Assembly: GCA_020635395.1 (NCBI GenBank) | Contig: JACJZV010000002.1 | Span: 496,001 to 560,000, forward strand | Origin: Flavobacteriales bacterium | GTDB lineage: Bacteria; Bacteroidota; Bacteroidia; NS11-12g; UBA9320 | Direction of reading: 5' to 3' | Length of the DNA: 64,000 nt | Part shown: piece by piece, positions 1 through 8,600 of the stretch | How positions within the stretch are numbered: the stretch's first letter is position 1 | Layout: each line of letters starts with the position of its first letter | Notes under the pieces: model-generated | Told to the model about the DNA's origin: nothing | Database searches by the model: none | Seen by the model: only the letters and a program-made list of their open reading frames with translations | Position numbers and translations under genes: made by a program

Positions 1-645
1 ATTGGCCATTTAGAAAAAAAAGAAGTTCGGAAAATTGCAGAAGAAAAAGGTCTAATTACGGCAAATAAAAAAGACTCGCAAGGACTGTGTTTTATAGGTA
101 AGGTTCGATTGCCAGACTTTTTGCAACAACAGTTAAAACCAAAACCCGGAAACATTGTAGAAATAGCTGAAAATTCAGAAATATATCAAAACCACACAGA
201 TACATTTTTACCCTATGATTATTCAGAAACCGACGGAAAAATAGTTGGTAAGCATCAGGGTGCTCATTTTTATACCATTGGGCAAAGAAAAGGATTGGGG
301 GTTGGTGGAAAAGTTGAGCCACTATTTGTTATTGCCACCAACGTAGATACCAACACCATTTATGTTGGCATGGGAGAAAACCATCCAGGCCTTTTGCGTT
401 TGGGATTAAAAATAGAAAATTCTGAAATACATTGGGTTCGCCCTGATCTGTCCTTAAGTTCCGGTAATAAAATGTCTGTACTTTGTCGCATCAGATACCG
501 ACAAGATTTGCAAAAAGCAACACTTTTTAAAAACGACTATGACTTAAAAATAACCTTTGATGAACCACAAAGAGCCATCGCTCCGGGACAATTTGCCGCA
601 TGGTATTTAGGGGATGAACTTATAGGAAGTGGGGTTATTTCGTAA
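1..645 (+). CDS. mnmA: tRNA-specific 2-thiouridylase MnmA, C-terminal part
   Basis: The frame is open from base 1, so the 5' part lies outside the window. MnmA thiolates uridine 34 of tRNAs for Lys, Glu and Gln, using ATP and a relayed persulfide sulfur. The visible part holds the motif KKDSQGLCFIG, whose Cys (bases 88-90) matches the second catalytic cysteine of the family (Cys199 in E. coli). It is followed by the central and C-terminal beta-barrel regions, with GKHQGAHFYTIGQRKGLG, a block typical of MnmA. It ends 5 bases before the stop of a convergent gene and no terminator lies between them. The identification is firm; only the length is unknown. Confidence 0.95.
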   Translation: MGHLEKKEVRKIAEEKGLITANKKDSQGLCFIGKVRLPDFLQQQLKPKPGNIVEIAENSEIYQNHTDTFLPYDYSETDGKIVGKHQGAHFYTIGQRKGLGVGGKVEPLFVIATNVDTNTIYVGMGENHPGLLRLGLKIENSEIHWVRPDLSLSSGNKMSVLCRIRYRQDLQKATLFKNDYDLKITFDEPQRAIAPGQFAAWYLGDELIGSGVIS

Positions 646-650
646 ATTAT

Positions 651-1481
651 TTAATCGATATAAAACCCAATTCTAGCATCAAATCGGGCAAGGGATATAT
701 TCTCCTTTACCTTTTCATATAACCAATTTCCGTCTCTCCAAATTTCGTCATTATACTCAACATAGGCATTCTGAATCTTGTATCCCAATCGAAAATAAAG
801 TCCGTTGTTTTCATGCCGTTTACGCAAATAACCAATGCCCACACCTCCAAACAAACCACCTTCCGACACATTGTCTTCAACGCCATTTCTCCACCAAGAA
901 CTCAAGTATTCCGAGTAGGTTACTTTTCCATAACCACCATTGACATAATAGAACCATGATTTTCCTCCTGTTTTCATTCTACCCAGATATTCTATTCCGG
1001 TAGTCAAAAAGCCCATTTGAGGTGCCCAATAAAAGTCATGACCCACCAGTATGGCCAAATTTTTTCTATACCCCCAACTATTTCCAACAGAAATTTGTGA
1101 GGTAATTCCAAGAACAGGCTCCACGTATTGATTTGAGCCACCAAGGGGAAAGCCTACGTCTCCCATGATGTAAATGCCGTGGCTCTTTATATCAAAAAAC
1201 CGCGATGCTTGATTCATTTTATCAATGTTATAGTCTTTTATTTTTAATGGCCGTGTAAAATCAATTTCAACAATATCCTTCCACAAAATGGTCAAACTAT
1301 CCATCCCTGTACTAATGGTTACGTATTTTTCATACTCCATGTCCAACAACTCACCAATCAAAATCTTTCCTGAACTTGTTTCTATTTTAACTCCCTGAAT
1401 AATCTGAGCTTGGGAGATTTGAAAAAATACCATTATACAAAAAACGAGGATAAAAAATCGCATTACTATTCTTTCAATCAT
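651..1481 (-). CDS. secreted protein of unknown function, possible outer-membrane barrel
   Basis: I do not recognise a named family. The product starts with a hydrophobic signal peptide (RFFILVFCIMVFFQISQAQ), so it is exported. An internal ATG at base 1463 would give the shorter MRFF start and an equally good signal peptide, so the start is uncertain. After about 60 residues that read like a small beta domain (TSSGKILIGELLDMEY), the rest is rich in Gly, Tyr and Trp with alternating hydrophobic residues (YRKNLAILVGHDFYW, GGVGIGYLRKRH, LYFRLGYKIQNAYVEY, FDARIGFYID). That pattern is common in small Bacteroidota outer-membrane beta-barrels ending in an aromatic strand. Both neighbours are unrelated. 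Confidence 0.7.
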   Translation of the reverse strand: MIERIVMRFFILVFCIMVFFQISQAQIIQGVKIETSSGKILIGELLDMEYEKYVTISTGMDSLTILWKDIVEIDFTRPLKIKDYNIDKMNQASRFFDIKSHGIYIMGDVGFPLGGSNQYVEPVLGITSQISVGNSWGYRKNLAILVGHDFYWAPQMGFLTTGIEYLGRMKTGGKSWFYYVNGGYGKVTYSEYLSSWWRNGVEDNVSEGGLFGGVGIGYLRKRHENNGLYFRLGYKIQNAYVEYNDEIWRDGNWLYEKVKENISLARFDARIGFYID

Positions 1482-1631
1482 TTCAACAAGTTTATCATAT
1501 TTATTCGTAAAAAATACATACCCAAAAATTTTTTATCACAAATTCATACTATCTTCAATCAATTATGAAAACACTTGAGAAACTAGCAATCGAAAGAGTG
1601 AAGATAGAAAAATTCTGATTTTCTTTGCACA

Positions 1632-2879
1632 ATGATAAAGTTTTGCAACTTCTTACTTCTTTTATTGATTATTTCTCCGGCCTTTGCACAAACGTACACC
1701 TCAAAAGCAAAGCCTATTGCCGATTTTAAGGGTGAGATAATAAACCAATATTCACCGATTAAAATACTGGGGTTGCCCAATAAACTGGATAGCACGTTCG
1801 GTATAGAAAAAGTGTGTATAGATTTGCAACACGAATACCTTTCTGACCTAAAAATAGAATTGGTAGCACCCAATGGAAAAAGCGTTTGGCTTACCAATAG
1901 AAACGGAAAAGATGGGCCGGGTGCATACATAAACACCTGTTTTGAATATACCGATTTTAGCCCAAAAATTATTTACGGAAAAAGTCCTTTTTCAGGCAGC
2001 TATGAGCCGGAAGGTTTAGTTTATGAAATGAACTACGGAACTATTAATCCGAATGGGTTGTGGCTTTTAAACATTATGGATTTAAAAACTGGTCATGTCG
2101 GCAGATTGAATTCGTGGTCAATTACATTTGGAAATAAACCTTTTCTACCACCTAAACCACATTGCCAGCAATCAAATTTTAGCGAATGTGTATGCAATTC
2201 TTCAGGCGAAATGTTGCCGGATTTGATAGTGGTTGAAGGCATGAGCAAAAATCTTATTCATTTCAGCGACACTGCGTTTAAAATTGCTATGGCCGCCGCC
2301 AATATAGGTTTGGGGCCTCTTGAGGTAAAAACCAATGGTAAACAAACAGGAAACGATTATCATTTGTATCAGGCAATTTACCATAAAACGGATACTGGAT
2401 TTTCAAAAACATTTCGCGAAGCAGGCTCCATTTATTACGATGAAAAACCCGGCCACAATCACTACCATGTTAATGATTGGGTAGATGTAACGCTTTACAG
2501 ATATCGTAAGTTTTTATTTTTTAAAAAAGAACCAATAGAAGTTGCTTCACTGAATAAGATTAGCTATTGCCTATTTGACAACATGAACTGCAATTCAAAA
2601 AATGGTGAGTGCATTTCTAATGGTGTTGCTTACACCGAAAACAACTTGGCCAATTACGGTTTGGGCGATTATATAGAATGCAATAAAGACTTACAGGGCA
2701 TTTCGGTTGGTGGCATAGATTATTATGGCATGAACCATGAAGGCCAATCCATTCGATTTGAAAAAAAACTTAAAAAGGGAAAATATTATGTAAAAATAAT
2801 TGTTGACCCACTCAATCTATACCTCGAGTCGAACGAGGATAACAACACTTACATGTTTGATATTGAATTGGTTAAGTAA
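1632..2879 (+). CDS. secreted P-domain plus lysyl-oxidase-like copper amine oxidase
   Basis: A 415-residue exported protein. Residues 1-19 form a signal peptide (FLLLLLIISPAFAQ). Residues about 30-167 match a proprotein convertase P-domain (LSDLKIELVAPNGKSVWL, NPNGLWLLNIMD, GRLNSWSITF). Residues about 195-412 match the lysyl oxidase fold: DLIVVEG at the start, the copper motif GHNHYHV with His275, His277 and His279, LNKISYCLFD with Lys309, and QGISVGGIDYY with Tyr365. In human LOX the matching residues bind copper (His292/294/296) and form the lysine tyrosylquinone (Lys320 and Tyr355), so catalytic competence is likely. The end, LYLESNEDNNTYMFDIEL, follows the family. LOX oxidises primary amines such as peptidyl lysine; the bacterial substrate is unknown. 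No T9SS tail is visible. Confidence 0.88.
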   Translation: MIKFCNFLLLLLIISPAFAQTYTSKAKPIADFKGEIINQYSPIKILGLPNKLDSTFGIEKVCIDLQHEYLSDLKIELVAPNGKSVWLTNRNGKDGPGAYINTCFEYTDFSPKIIYGKSPFSGSYEPEGLVYEMNYGTINPNGLWLLNIMDLKTGHVGRLNSWSITFGNKPFLPPKPHCQQSNFSECVCNSSGEMLPDLIVVEGMSKNLIHFSDTAFKIAMAAANIGLGPLEVKTNGKQTGNDYHLYQAIYHKTDTGFSKTFREAGSIYYDEKPGHNHYHVNDWVDVTLYRYRKFLFFKKEPIEVASLNKISYCLFDNMNCNSKNGECISNGVAYTENNLANYGLGDYIECNKDLQGISVGGIDYYGMNHEGQSIRFEKKLKKGKYYVKIIVDPLNLYLESNEDNNTYMFDIELVK

Positions 2880-3092
2880 AAAAGGGCGTTTTATGTTGAA
2901 AAATTCCCTAAAAAAATTGGATTTGACCTCCTGCACTTTCGCAACCTTCCCTCGTTCGGTCGAAACCTCTTTTTGCCAAAGCAAACAGGGCCTGGTTTTG
3001 GAAGCCGGTTTGGTCGGTAAAGTAATACTGTTGAATTTTTCAAATTGTTTCAACGCCCTGCTTCAAAAATAAAATTTTCTTTTTAATGCCCC

Positions 3093-3100
3093 TACTTTTG
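3093..3100 (+). promoter_or_regulatory. -7 promoter element of Bacteroidota type
   Basis: TACTTTTG matches the Bacteroidota -7 consensus TAnnTTTG and ends 10 bases before the ATG of the glycosyltransferase. No convincing -33 TTTG is seen at the usual distance, so the call rests on sequence and position only. Confidence 0.4.
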
Positions 3101-3110
3101 TTTTAGAAAT

Positions 3111-4112
3111 ATGTTTAATCTTAAAGGCAAAAATCAGGTTATAAGCATTATGCTTCCCTTCAAAAATGAAGAGAAGTATCTTAAACCCTGCATAGAATCA
3201 ATTATTGCCCAAACATACCCCTATTGGGAACTTCTATTGGTAGATGACCATAGCAGCGATAGGAGTACCGAAATTGCACAAACATTTGCCCAACAAGATG
3301 CACGAATTATATACCTAAAAAACAAAGGTTTCGGGGTAATTGAGGCTTTAAAATTGGCACATAAACACAGTACGGGCAGTTTGCTTACCCGTATGGACGG
3401 TGATGATTTAAAAACTCCAGACAACTTGCAACAGCTTTTAGATTGCGTAAAACCTGAAGTTTTGGCCGTAGGCCGTGTAAAGTATTTTAGAGAAGATGGA
3501 TTGGGAATGGGCTATTTGCAATATGAAGAATGGATAAACAAACTGACTGCCAGCCATTCAAATTTTTCGGAAGTATATAAAGAGTGCGTTATCCCCTCAC
3601 CTTGTTGGCTTGCGTATAGAAATGATTTTGAAAAAGCAGGCGGTTTTAACTCAGATTTCTACCCTGAAGATTATGATTTGTGTTTTAGATTTTATGAAGT
3701 CGGGTTAAAAACAATTGGTACGGAAGGAGTTATCCATCTTTGGCGTGACCACGCCATCCGAACAACCCGTGTTTCGGAGTATTACAGCGACAATCGATTT
3801 TTACATCTCAAACTGTTTTATTTCTTCAAAATTGATTTTGAACCGACCAAAAATTTAGTGCTTTGGGGTGCAGGAAAAAAGGGTAAACAAGTGGCCAAAG
3901 ATTTTATAGAGAAAGGGTTGGCCTTTCGTTGGCTAACGGATAACCCCAACAAGATTGGACACAACATCTACGGAATAATATTGGAGAGCATTAATAACTT
4001 TACCCCAGACGAAAAACAGCAAATAGTAATTGCAGTAAGTGATAAAAAAGGTCAGGATGAAATAAAATCAATAACCCAAAACGGTGCTGCCGAAATATTT
4101 TGGTTTTGCTAA
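3111..4112 (+). CDS. family 2 glycosyltransferase with C-terminal Rossmann-like domain
   Basis: Residues 8-220 form a GT-A glycosyltransferase of family GT2: VISIMLPFKNEEKYL at the start, VDDHSSD with Asp45-Asp46 for the nucleotide, DGDD (Asp96-Asp98) for metal, and PEDYDLCFR (Glu186-Asp187) as the likely catalytic base region. Residues about 247-333 add a second module starting NLVLWGAGKKGKQVA, a glycine-rich nucleotide-binding turn as found in NDP-sugar epimerase-like domains. It transfers a sugar from an NDP-sugar to an unknown acceptor, probably in cell-surface glycan synthesis. There is no membrane segment. The gene stands alone and runs toward a convergent metallophosphoesterase 5 bases away. 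The C-terminal module may bind a sugar nucleotide; that is inference. Confidence 0.87.
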   Translation: MFNLKGKNQVISIMLPFKNEEKYLKPCIESIIAQTYPYWELLLVDDHSSDRSTEIAQTFAQQDARIIYLKNKGFGVIEALKLAHKHSTGSLLTRMDGDDLKTPDNLQQLLDCVKPEVLAVGRVKYFREDGLGMGYLQYEEWINKLTASHSNFSEVYKECVIPSPCWLAYRNDFEKAGGFNSDFYPEDYDLCFRFYEVGLKTIGTEGVIHLWRDHAIRTTRVSEYYSDNRFLHLKLFYFFKIDFEPTKNLVLWGAGKKGKQVAKDFIEKGLAFRWLTDNPNKIGHNIYGIILESINNFTPDEKQQIVIAVSDKKGQDEIKSITQNGAAEIFWFC

Positions 4113-4117
4113 AATCA

Positions 4118-5359
4118 TTATGCCAACTCAAAAACGGTTATTTCAGGCCAAATCCCGAATCTTCCAGGAAATCCGAGATAGCCAAAGCCACGGTTTACAT
4201 AGAGCTTTTGGTTGCCTTCTTCATACAATCCTGCCCATTCTTTATAAATATACTTTATTGGACTCCATTTAAAACCTCCTGTTTCAATGCCAAATTGCAT
4301 TCCATGAGTATGCCCACTGAACATGGCATCAACTTGAGGAAATTTTGGTATAACCTCGCCCCGCCAATGACTTGGGTCGTGCGACAAAAGCAATGTAGGC
4401 CAGTTCTCATCCACATCCCCTAATGCTTTATTCAAATCGCCATATCGTTGAAAGTGCATTTTATTTCCCCAGTTTTCAACCCCTACAATTGCCAATTTTT
4501 CATTGTTAATGGTCAAAATCCGATTTTCGTTCATCAGCAAATCCCAACCCAATTTTTCATGAACCGTGGCAATATCCTTCTTGTTTTCCTCTAAGTCAAA
4601 CGGAATCAAGTATTCTCCATAATCGTGGTTCCCCATGACAGCAAAAACGCCATGCGGGGCTTTAATTTGATTAAAAATATCAATGTATTCGTGCATTTCG
4701 TAGGCTCTATTATTTACAATATCGCCAGTAAAAAAAATTATATCTGCCTGTTGTTGCTTTATTAAATCTATGCCCTGCTGCACACTTTGTTTGTTCCAAA
4801 ACGACCCCGAATGCACATCGCTTATTTGAAGAATTTTCAGTCCCTTAAGAGCCTCGGGTAAATTTTTTATGATAAGTTTTTGATTGACTACTCGATATTT
4901 ATGCGAGCCCTTTACCACGCCATACGTCAAGGCTGCTCCGACACCTCCGGCCACCAACGCCCCAGATTTTACCAAAAATGATTTGCGAGAAATACCACTT
5001 GAGTGAGAGGAAGAACTTGTAAAGAATTGTGAGCCTACCCACTGAAATAGCCTGACAACATCATCAATTAATAAAAAAACAGACCACAAAACAGCCGAAA
5101 TTAGGGTAATGAAAAAAAGCACCAACATAACCTTGTCCCAAAATCCAAAATGAGCGTTTCGCATACGGCTCATAACGAAAAACATACCGACAAGTGCCAG
5201 CAAACAAATTGCCCAATATGCAACCTGAAATCCTAAACCCAGCCTTCCATCAATACCTCTAATAAGATGCTTAAAACCCCAAAAAGCATAGAAATAAAAG
5301 GAGAGAGCTATTGCATTAAAAATAATTATACGTGAGGCCATAAACAGAAATAAGGACAA
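4118..5359 (-). CDS. membrane-anchored calcineurin-like metallophosphoesterase
   Basis: About four hydrophobic segments in the first 110 residues anchor the protein. A twin-arginine-like stretch (SRKSFLVKSGALVAGG, residues 124-139) gives a further helix. The phosphoesterase domain follows with all expected metal ligands: DVH (Asp181, His183), GD (Asp213), GNHD (243-246), His327 and GHTH (349-352). This is the layout of YkuE/YaeI-like enzymes, some of which act on lipid phosphates, but the substrate here is unknown. The catalytic domain is expected on the outer face of the inner membrane. The gene is monocistronic by appearance. The start at 5359 gives a first helix beginning MSLFLFMASRIII; the second Met is an alternative. 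Confidence 0.88.
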   Translation of the reverse strand: MSLFLFMASRIIIFNAIALSFYFYAFWGFKHLIRGIDGRLGLGFQVAYWAICLLALVGMFFVMSRMRNAHFGFWDKVMLVLFFITLISAVLWSVFLLIDDVVRLFQWVGSQFFTSSSSHSSGISRKSFLVKSGALVAGGVGAALTYGVVKGSHKYRVVNQKLIIKNLPEALKGLKILQISDVHSGSFWNKQSVQQGIDLIKQQQADIIFFTGDIVNNRAYEMHEYIDIFNQIKAPHGVFAVMGNHDYGEYLIPFDLEENKKDIATVHEKLGWDLLMNENRILTINNEKLAIVGVENWGNKMHFQRYGDLNKALGDVDENWPTLLLSHDPSHWRGEVIPKFPQVDAMFSGHTHGMQFGIETGGFKWSPIKYIYKEWAGLYEEGNQKLYVNRGFGYLGFPGRFGIWPEITVFELA

Positions 5360-5435
5360 ATCTGCTGCAATTATGTTTTTATATTGACAATGAAAATATG
5401 AAAAGCGGTTGAGCCAATAAACCTTTTCGACTAAA

Positions 5436-5919
5436 TTGCTTTCTACTTTAATATCAATATTTTCTGAATTGTCTTTAGAGAAAGAAATAAAACAAGAGTG
5501 TTGTGTATCAGAATATCACAAATTGGTGATAAATGTAGAATTTACGAACAGTTTTTTGACCGGAAAACTGAACACTTTGCTCAAACCATTTGATGTTTCG
5601 CTACAGCAATTTAATGTTTTTGCGAATACATAGAGGGCAGCACCCAAAACCCGTAACTATGAATTCCATTGCTGACCGAATGTTAGACAAAATGAGCAAT
5701 GCCCCGCGGTTAGCAGAAAAGCTGAGAAAAAAATAGCTTATTTCGAGAACTCAAAACCAATAAGACAAACGTCAGGCTGACGTAAAGATTACTGCAAAAG
5801 GCATGTGGTTTTTGCAGCAAATTCATTTGATTTTTCCGATTTTTGAAAAAGAGTTGGAACACATTGGCATAATAAATGTAATAAAGGCCAACAAGGTTCT
5901 TAATGAATTGCTTAAATAA
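5436..5919 (+). pseudogene. MarR-family transcriptional regulator, frameshifted with two stops
   Basis: Three reading segments join into one MarR-like protein. The first (from a TTG at 5436, or from a start already lost) reads EKEIKQECCVSEYHKL through LLKPFDVSLQQFNV. A run of five T at 5617-5621 then shifts the frame. Dropping one T restores LRIHRGQHPKPVTMNSIADRMLD and NAPRLAEKLRKK. An in-frame TAG at 5734-5736 and a TAA at 5761-5763 interrupt the recognition and wing region, after which DKRQADVKITAKG and FEKELEHIG complete the fold up to TAA at 5917-5919. The similarity continues through all three lesions, so this is a decayed gene, not a short one. The intact YceI gene 18 bases downstream is its probable former regulatory partner. 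Confidence 0.85.
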
Positions 5920-5937
5920 AATTATTAAAAAAAGGAT

Positions 5938-6531
5938 ATGAATAAAAGATTCAAAATTGGTTCACTATTGATTGCAGCGACATCGTTATTAATTTTCTCG
6001 GCCTTTTCGCAGGCAACTAAAGGAGATGAATACAGTGTAAAGGTAGCCAGTAGCTATGCCAAATGGAAAGCCACAAAAACGGGTGGTTCTCATGAGGGAA
6101 CTGTGGATATTAAAAGCGGTAAATTGACTTTAGACGGTGATTTAATTACGAGCGGTACCATTGTTATGGACATGACAAGCATTAAATTGACAGACACCGA
6201 GAGTAAAAAATTGCACGACCATTTGCACAGTCCTGACTTTTTTAATACTGCACAATTTAAGGAAAGCAAATTAGACATAACTTCTAGCAAAATGGTAGGC
6301 GACAAACTTGAAATATCTGGAAACATTACCATTAAAGGAATTACCAAACCCGTGACTTTCCAAGCATCAAAAACAGGATCAAATGACAATGCTCGTGTCT
6401 ATAGGGCAGATGTTAAAATAGATCGAACTCTATACGGAATTACCTATAAATCAGGTGTTTTGGGCGAGGTTGGTGATGGTTTGATTGATGACATTTTTAC
6501 CATCGAAACAAAACTTTATATTACAAAATAG
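5938..6531 (+). CDS. YceI-family secreted lipocalin-like protein
   Basis: A 197-residue protein with a signal peptide (IGSLLIAATSLLIFSAFSQA) followed by a complete YceI domain: YSVKVASSYAKWKATKTGG, the GTVDIKSGKLTLDG strand, MDMTSIKLTD, HLHSPDFFNTAQF, ISGNITIKGITKPVTF and RTLYGITYKSG. YceI proteins form a lipocalin-like barrel that binds isoprenoid-type lipids such as polyprenols or quinones, here in the periplasm. In Bacteroidota YceI genes often follow a MarR regulator. Here that regulator (5436-5919) is broken, so expression may have become unregulated. A strong hairpin terminator follows. Confidence 0.93.
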   Translation: MNKRFKIGSLLIAATSLLIFSAFSQATKGDEYSVKVASSYAKWKATKTGGSHEGTVDIKSGKLTLDGDLITSGTIVMDMTSIKLTDTESKKLHDHLHSPDFFNTAQFKESKLDITSSKMVGDKLEISGNITIKGITKPVTFQASKTGSNDNARVYRADVKIDRTLYGITYKSGVLGEVGDGLIDDIFTIETKLYITK

Positions 6532-6547
6532 TTTTTTTTTAAACTGG

Positions 6548-6575
6548 AAAGCCGCACTCAAAAGGTGCGGCTTTT
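6548..6575. terminator. bidirectional rho-independent terminator
   Basis: The stem GCCGCAC / GTGCGGC (6551-6557 with 6565-6571) is extended by flanking A and T runs and has a 7-base loop. It serves both the YceI gene and the convergent M1 peptidase. Confidence 0.88.
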
Positions 6576-8472
6576 ATTTTTTCAAAATTTCTTCAATGGT
6601 ATTTGTAGAAACAGAATGATACCCGGATTTTGCCTTTTCAAAAACCTTTTTTGCCCAAATTTTATCTTGCTCATTATGTGACAAGGCATCATAAATAGGT
6701 GAAAGGAATTTTCTGCGACCGACCCTCAAAAGAAATGCTTCTATATCTGGATATGCCTTTTTATATTGTGTTTCGATGCACAACTGAAACCAATCGCACA
6801 ATATTTCTGAATTACCGCTTTTTGACAAATGAAATTGAAAATCAAGATTTTCTATTTGCTCTAAAGATACTTTGCCCCTTATGCCACGCAAAAAGTGCAA
6901 CCAATGGTGGGTAGTCCAGCCTTCAACGGCAAGCTTGGGCATTTTTCCATTCAAAAATACTTCAATTTGTGTTTCCACTTTGGCAAGTTCCTTTGATTCA
7001 ATAATAGGGGCATTTTCTGGCAACCCTGGCCCGTAAATCCACTTTTTAGGTTGAATTTGTGCATACAGATTTGAATCGCCTTTCAATAAGTTTTTGTCCA
7101 GATACTGCTCAAACCTTTGAGTGTTCATCGGTTTAAAAGCATTTTCTGAAAAGTATTGTTTTAAGAAAGAGTCAAATTTTTCTCTGCCCACTGCTTTCTC
7201 AATGGTTTGAAGAAAAAATCTTCCTTTTTCGTAGGCCACATCGGTCAAACCATCGTCTGGGTTTCTTCCATCCAAATTCAAAAATAGATGCGTATCTTCA
7301 TTCAGTCCCTCATTTTTTAGGCTTTCAAGCGTTTTTAACAACTCACCCATGCCCAGCTCTGTCAACATTTCTTCATAGTCTTTTCCATAAATTTTTTCCA
7401 TAATTCGTTGTTCAAAATAAACGGTAAAACCTTCATTGAGCCAGAAATCATTCCATGTTTCGTTGGTTACTAAATTGCCCGACCAAGAGTGTGCAAGTTC
7501 GTGGGCTATCAGCGAAACTAGACTTTTATCGCCCGCTATAATGGTTGGGGTGGCAAATGTGAGCCGTGGATTTTCCATGCCACCAAACGGAAAACTTGGT
7601 GGCAGCACAACAACATCATATCTTTCCCAAGCATATTTGCCATAAAGAATTTCTGCACTATCAATCATTCTTTGCATATCCGATAGCTCCCATGCACACT
7701 TTTGCAACATATTGGGCTCAGCAAACACTCCGCAGTTTCTACCTAAATTCTGAAATTGCAAATCCCCCACGGTAAGTGCCATTAAATAACTAGAAACAGG
7801 TTGTGACATTTCGAAATGATAAATACCATCCCTTTTCTTTTCAATGCCATTTTTAGCACTCATAAGTGCAATCAAATGGGGGTCGGTTCTAATGGTGGCC
7901 GTATATGTAAACTTTATACCGGGACTATCCTGACACGGTATCCATGTGCGAGCCAAAATGGCTTGAGACTGGCTAAATAAAAAGGGAAACTTTTTGTTGC
8001 TGGTTTGCTCTGGCAAAAGCCACTGTAAGGCTTCTGATTGAGGTGTGGTTGAATAATAGATTATGATTGAATCAGTTGTTGGTTCTATTTCCACCTCCAA
8101 ATCTTGTCCAAAATATTCTACATCATTTGTTAGATTAAACTTCGTTTCGGTTTGCTTATTCAACATTATTTTTTCTATGTTCAACTGCCGACTATCAAGA
8201 TGCAACGTTCGGGTTTTTGTTTTATTATTTAGTCGTAATATTACGAAACCTTTTAGTGTTTTGCTCTCAAAATCAACCGATAAATCAAGGTGCATAGATG
8301 TAACACATACCTCGTTTGGATTACTGAATGAATGAGCATCATGGGCAAGCAAAACTTCTTCCAATTTGCTATCCACATTTACTTCTTTTGAATTATTGGT
8401 ATTGAACTTGCAACTGGTTAAAACAGGAACAACGAATAAAAAAAAGAGGGCAAAAGGTGTGTATTTAGACAT
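6574..8472 (-). CDS. M1-family metallo-aminopeptidase lipoprotein
   Basis: A zinc aminopeptidase of the LTA4-hydrolase/M1 type, 632 residues from the chosen ATG. The N-terminus is a lipoprotein signal with the lipobox VLTSC (Cys21), so it is probably membrane-attached. The N-terminal beta domain (SMHLDLSVDFESKTLKGFV) is followed by the exopeptidase motif GGMEN (297-301), zinc motif HELAHSW (324-330) and third ligand Glu347 in WLNEGFTVY. The C-terminal helical domain resembles that of LTA4 hydrolase. An in-frame ATG at 8508 lies upstream of a good -7 promoter element at 8491-8498, so 8472 is preferred. It likely trims N-terminal residues from imported or periplasmic peptides. Confidence 0.92.
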   Translation of the reverse strand: MSKYTPFALFFLFVVPVLTSCKFNTNNSKEVNVDSKLEEVLLAHDAHSFSNPNEVCVTSMHLDLSVDFESKTLKGFVILRLNNKTKTRTLHLDSRQLNIEKIMLNKQTETKFNLTNDVEYFGQDLEVEIEPTTDSIIIYYSTTPQSEALQWLLPEQTSNKKFPFLFSQSQAILARTWIPCQDSPGIKFTYTATIRTDPHLIALMSAKNGIEKKRDGIYHFEMSQPVSSYLMALTVGDLQFQNLGRNCGVFAEPNMLQKCAWELSDMQRMIDSAEILYGKYAWERYDVVVLPPSFPFGGMENPRLTFATPTIIAGDKSLVSLIAHELAHSWSGNLVTNETWNDFWLNEGFTVYFEQRIMEKIYGKDYEEMLTELGMGELLKTLESLKNEGLNEDTHLFLNLDGRNPDDGLTDVAYEKGRFFLQTIEKAVGREKFDSFLKQYFSENAFKPMNTQRFEQYLDKNLLKGDSNLYAQIQPKKWIYGPGLPENAPIIESKELAKVETQIEVFLNGKMPKLAVEGWTTHHWLHFLRGIRGKVSLEQIENLDFQFHLSKSGNSEILCDWFQLCIETQYKKAYPDIEAFLLRVGRRKFLSPIYDALSHNEQDKIWAKKVFEKAKSGYHSVSTNTIEEILKK

Positions 8473-8490
8473 TTTTATTTTTTTGACTGT

Positions 8491-8498
8491 CAAATATA
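8491..8498 (-). promoter_or_regulatory. -7 promoter element for the M1 peptidase
   Basis: Read on the minus strand this is TATATTTG, a match to TAnnTTTG, 18 bases before the ATG at 8472. It falls inside the longer possible reading frame from 8508, which argues for the shorter start. Confidence 0.45.
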
Positions 8499-8576
8499 TA
8501 CGATGCACAATAAATCGTTGTTCATAACGTTCGTTGCATAACTGAAAATTTAATTATGCAAAGTGAACTAAATGTA

Positions 8577-8584
8577 TAATTTTG
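8577..8584 (+). promoter_or_regulatory. -7 promoter element
   Basis: TAATTTTG matches the Bacteroidota -7 consensus and ends 16 bases before the ATG of the low-complexity secreted protein. No clear -33 element was found. Confidence 0.42.
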
Positions 8585-8600
8585 CACAACTTATTAAGAA

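Noticed and set aside
5436..5919. Stop-codon readthrough or programmed frameshift in the MarR gene
   Set aside because: Three independent lesions and no recoding signals; decay is simpler.
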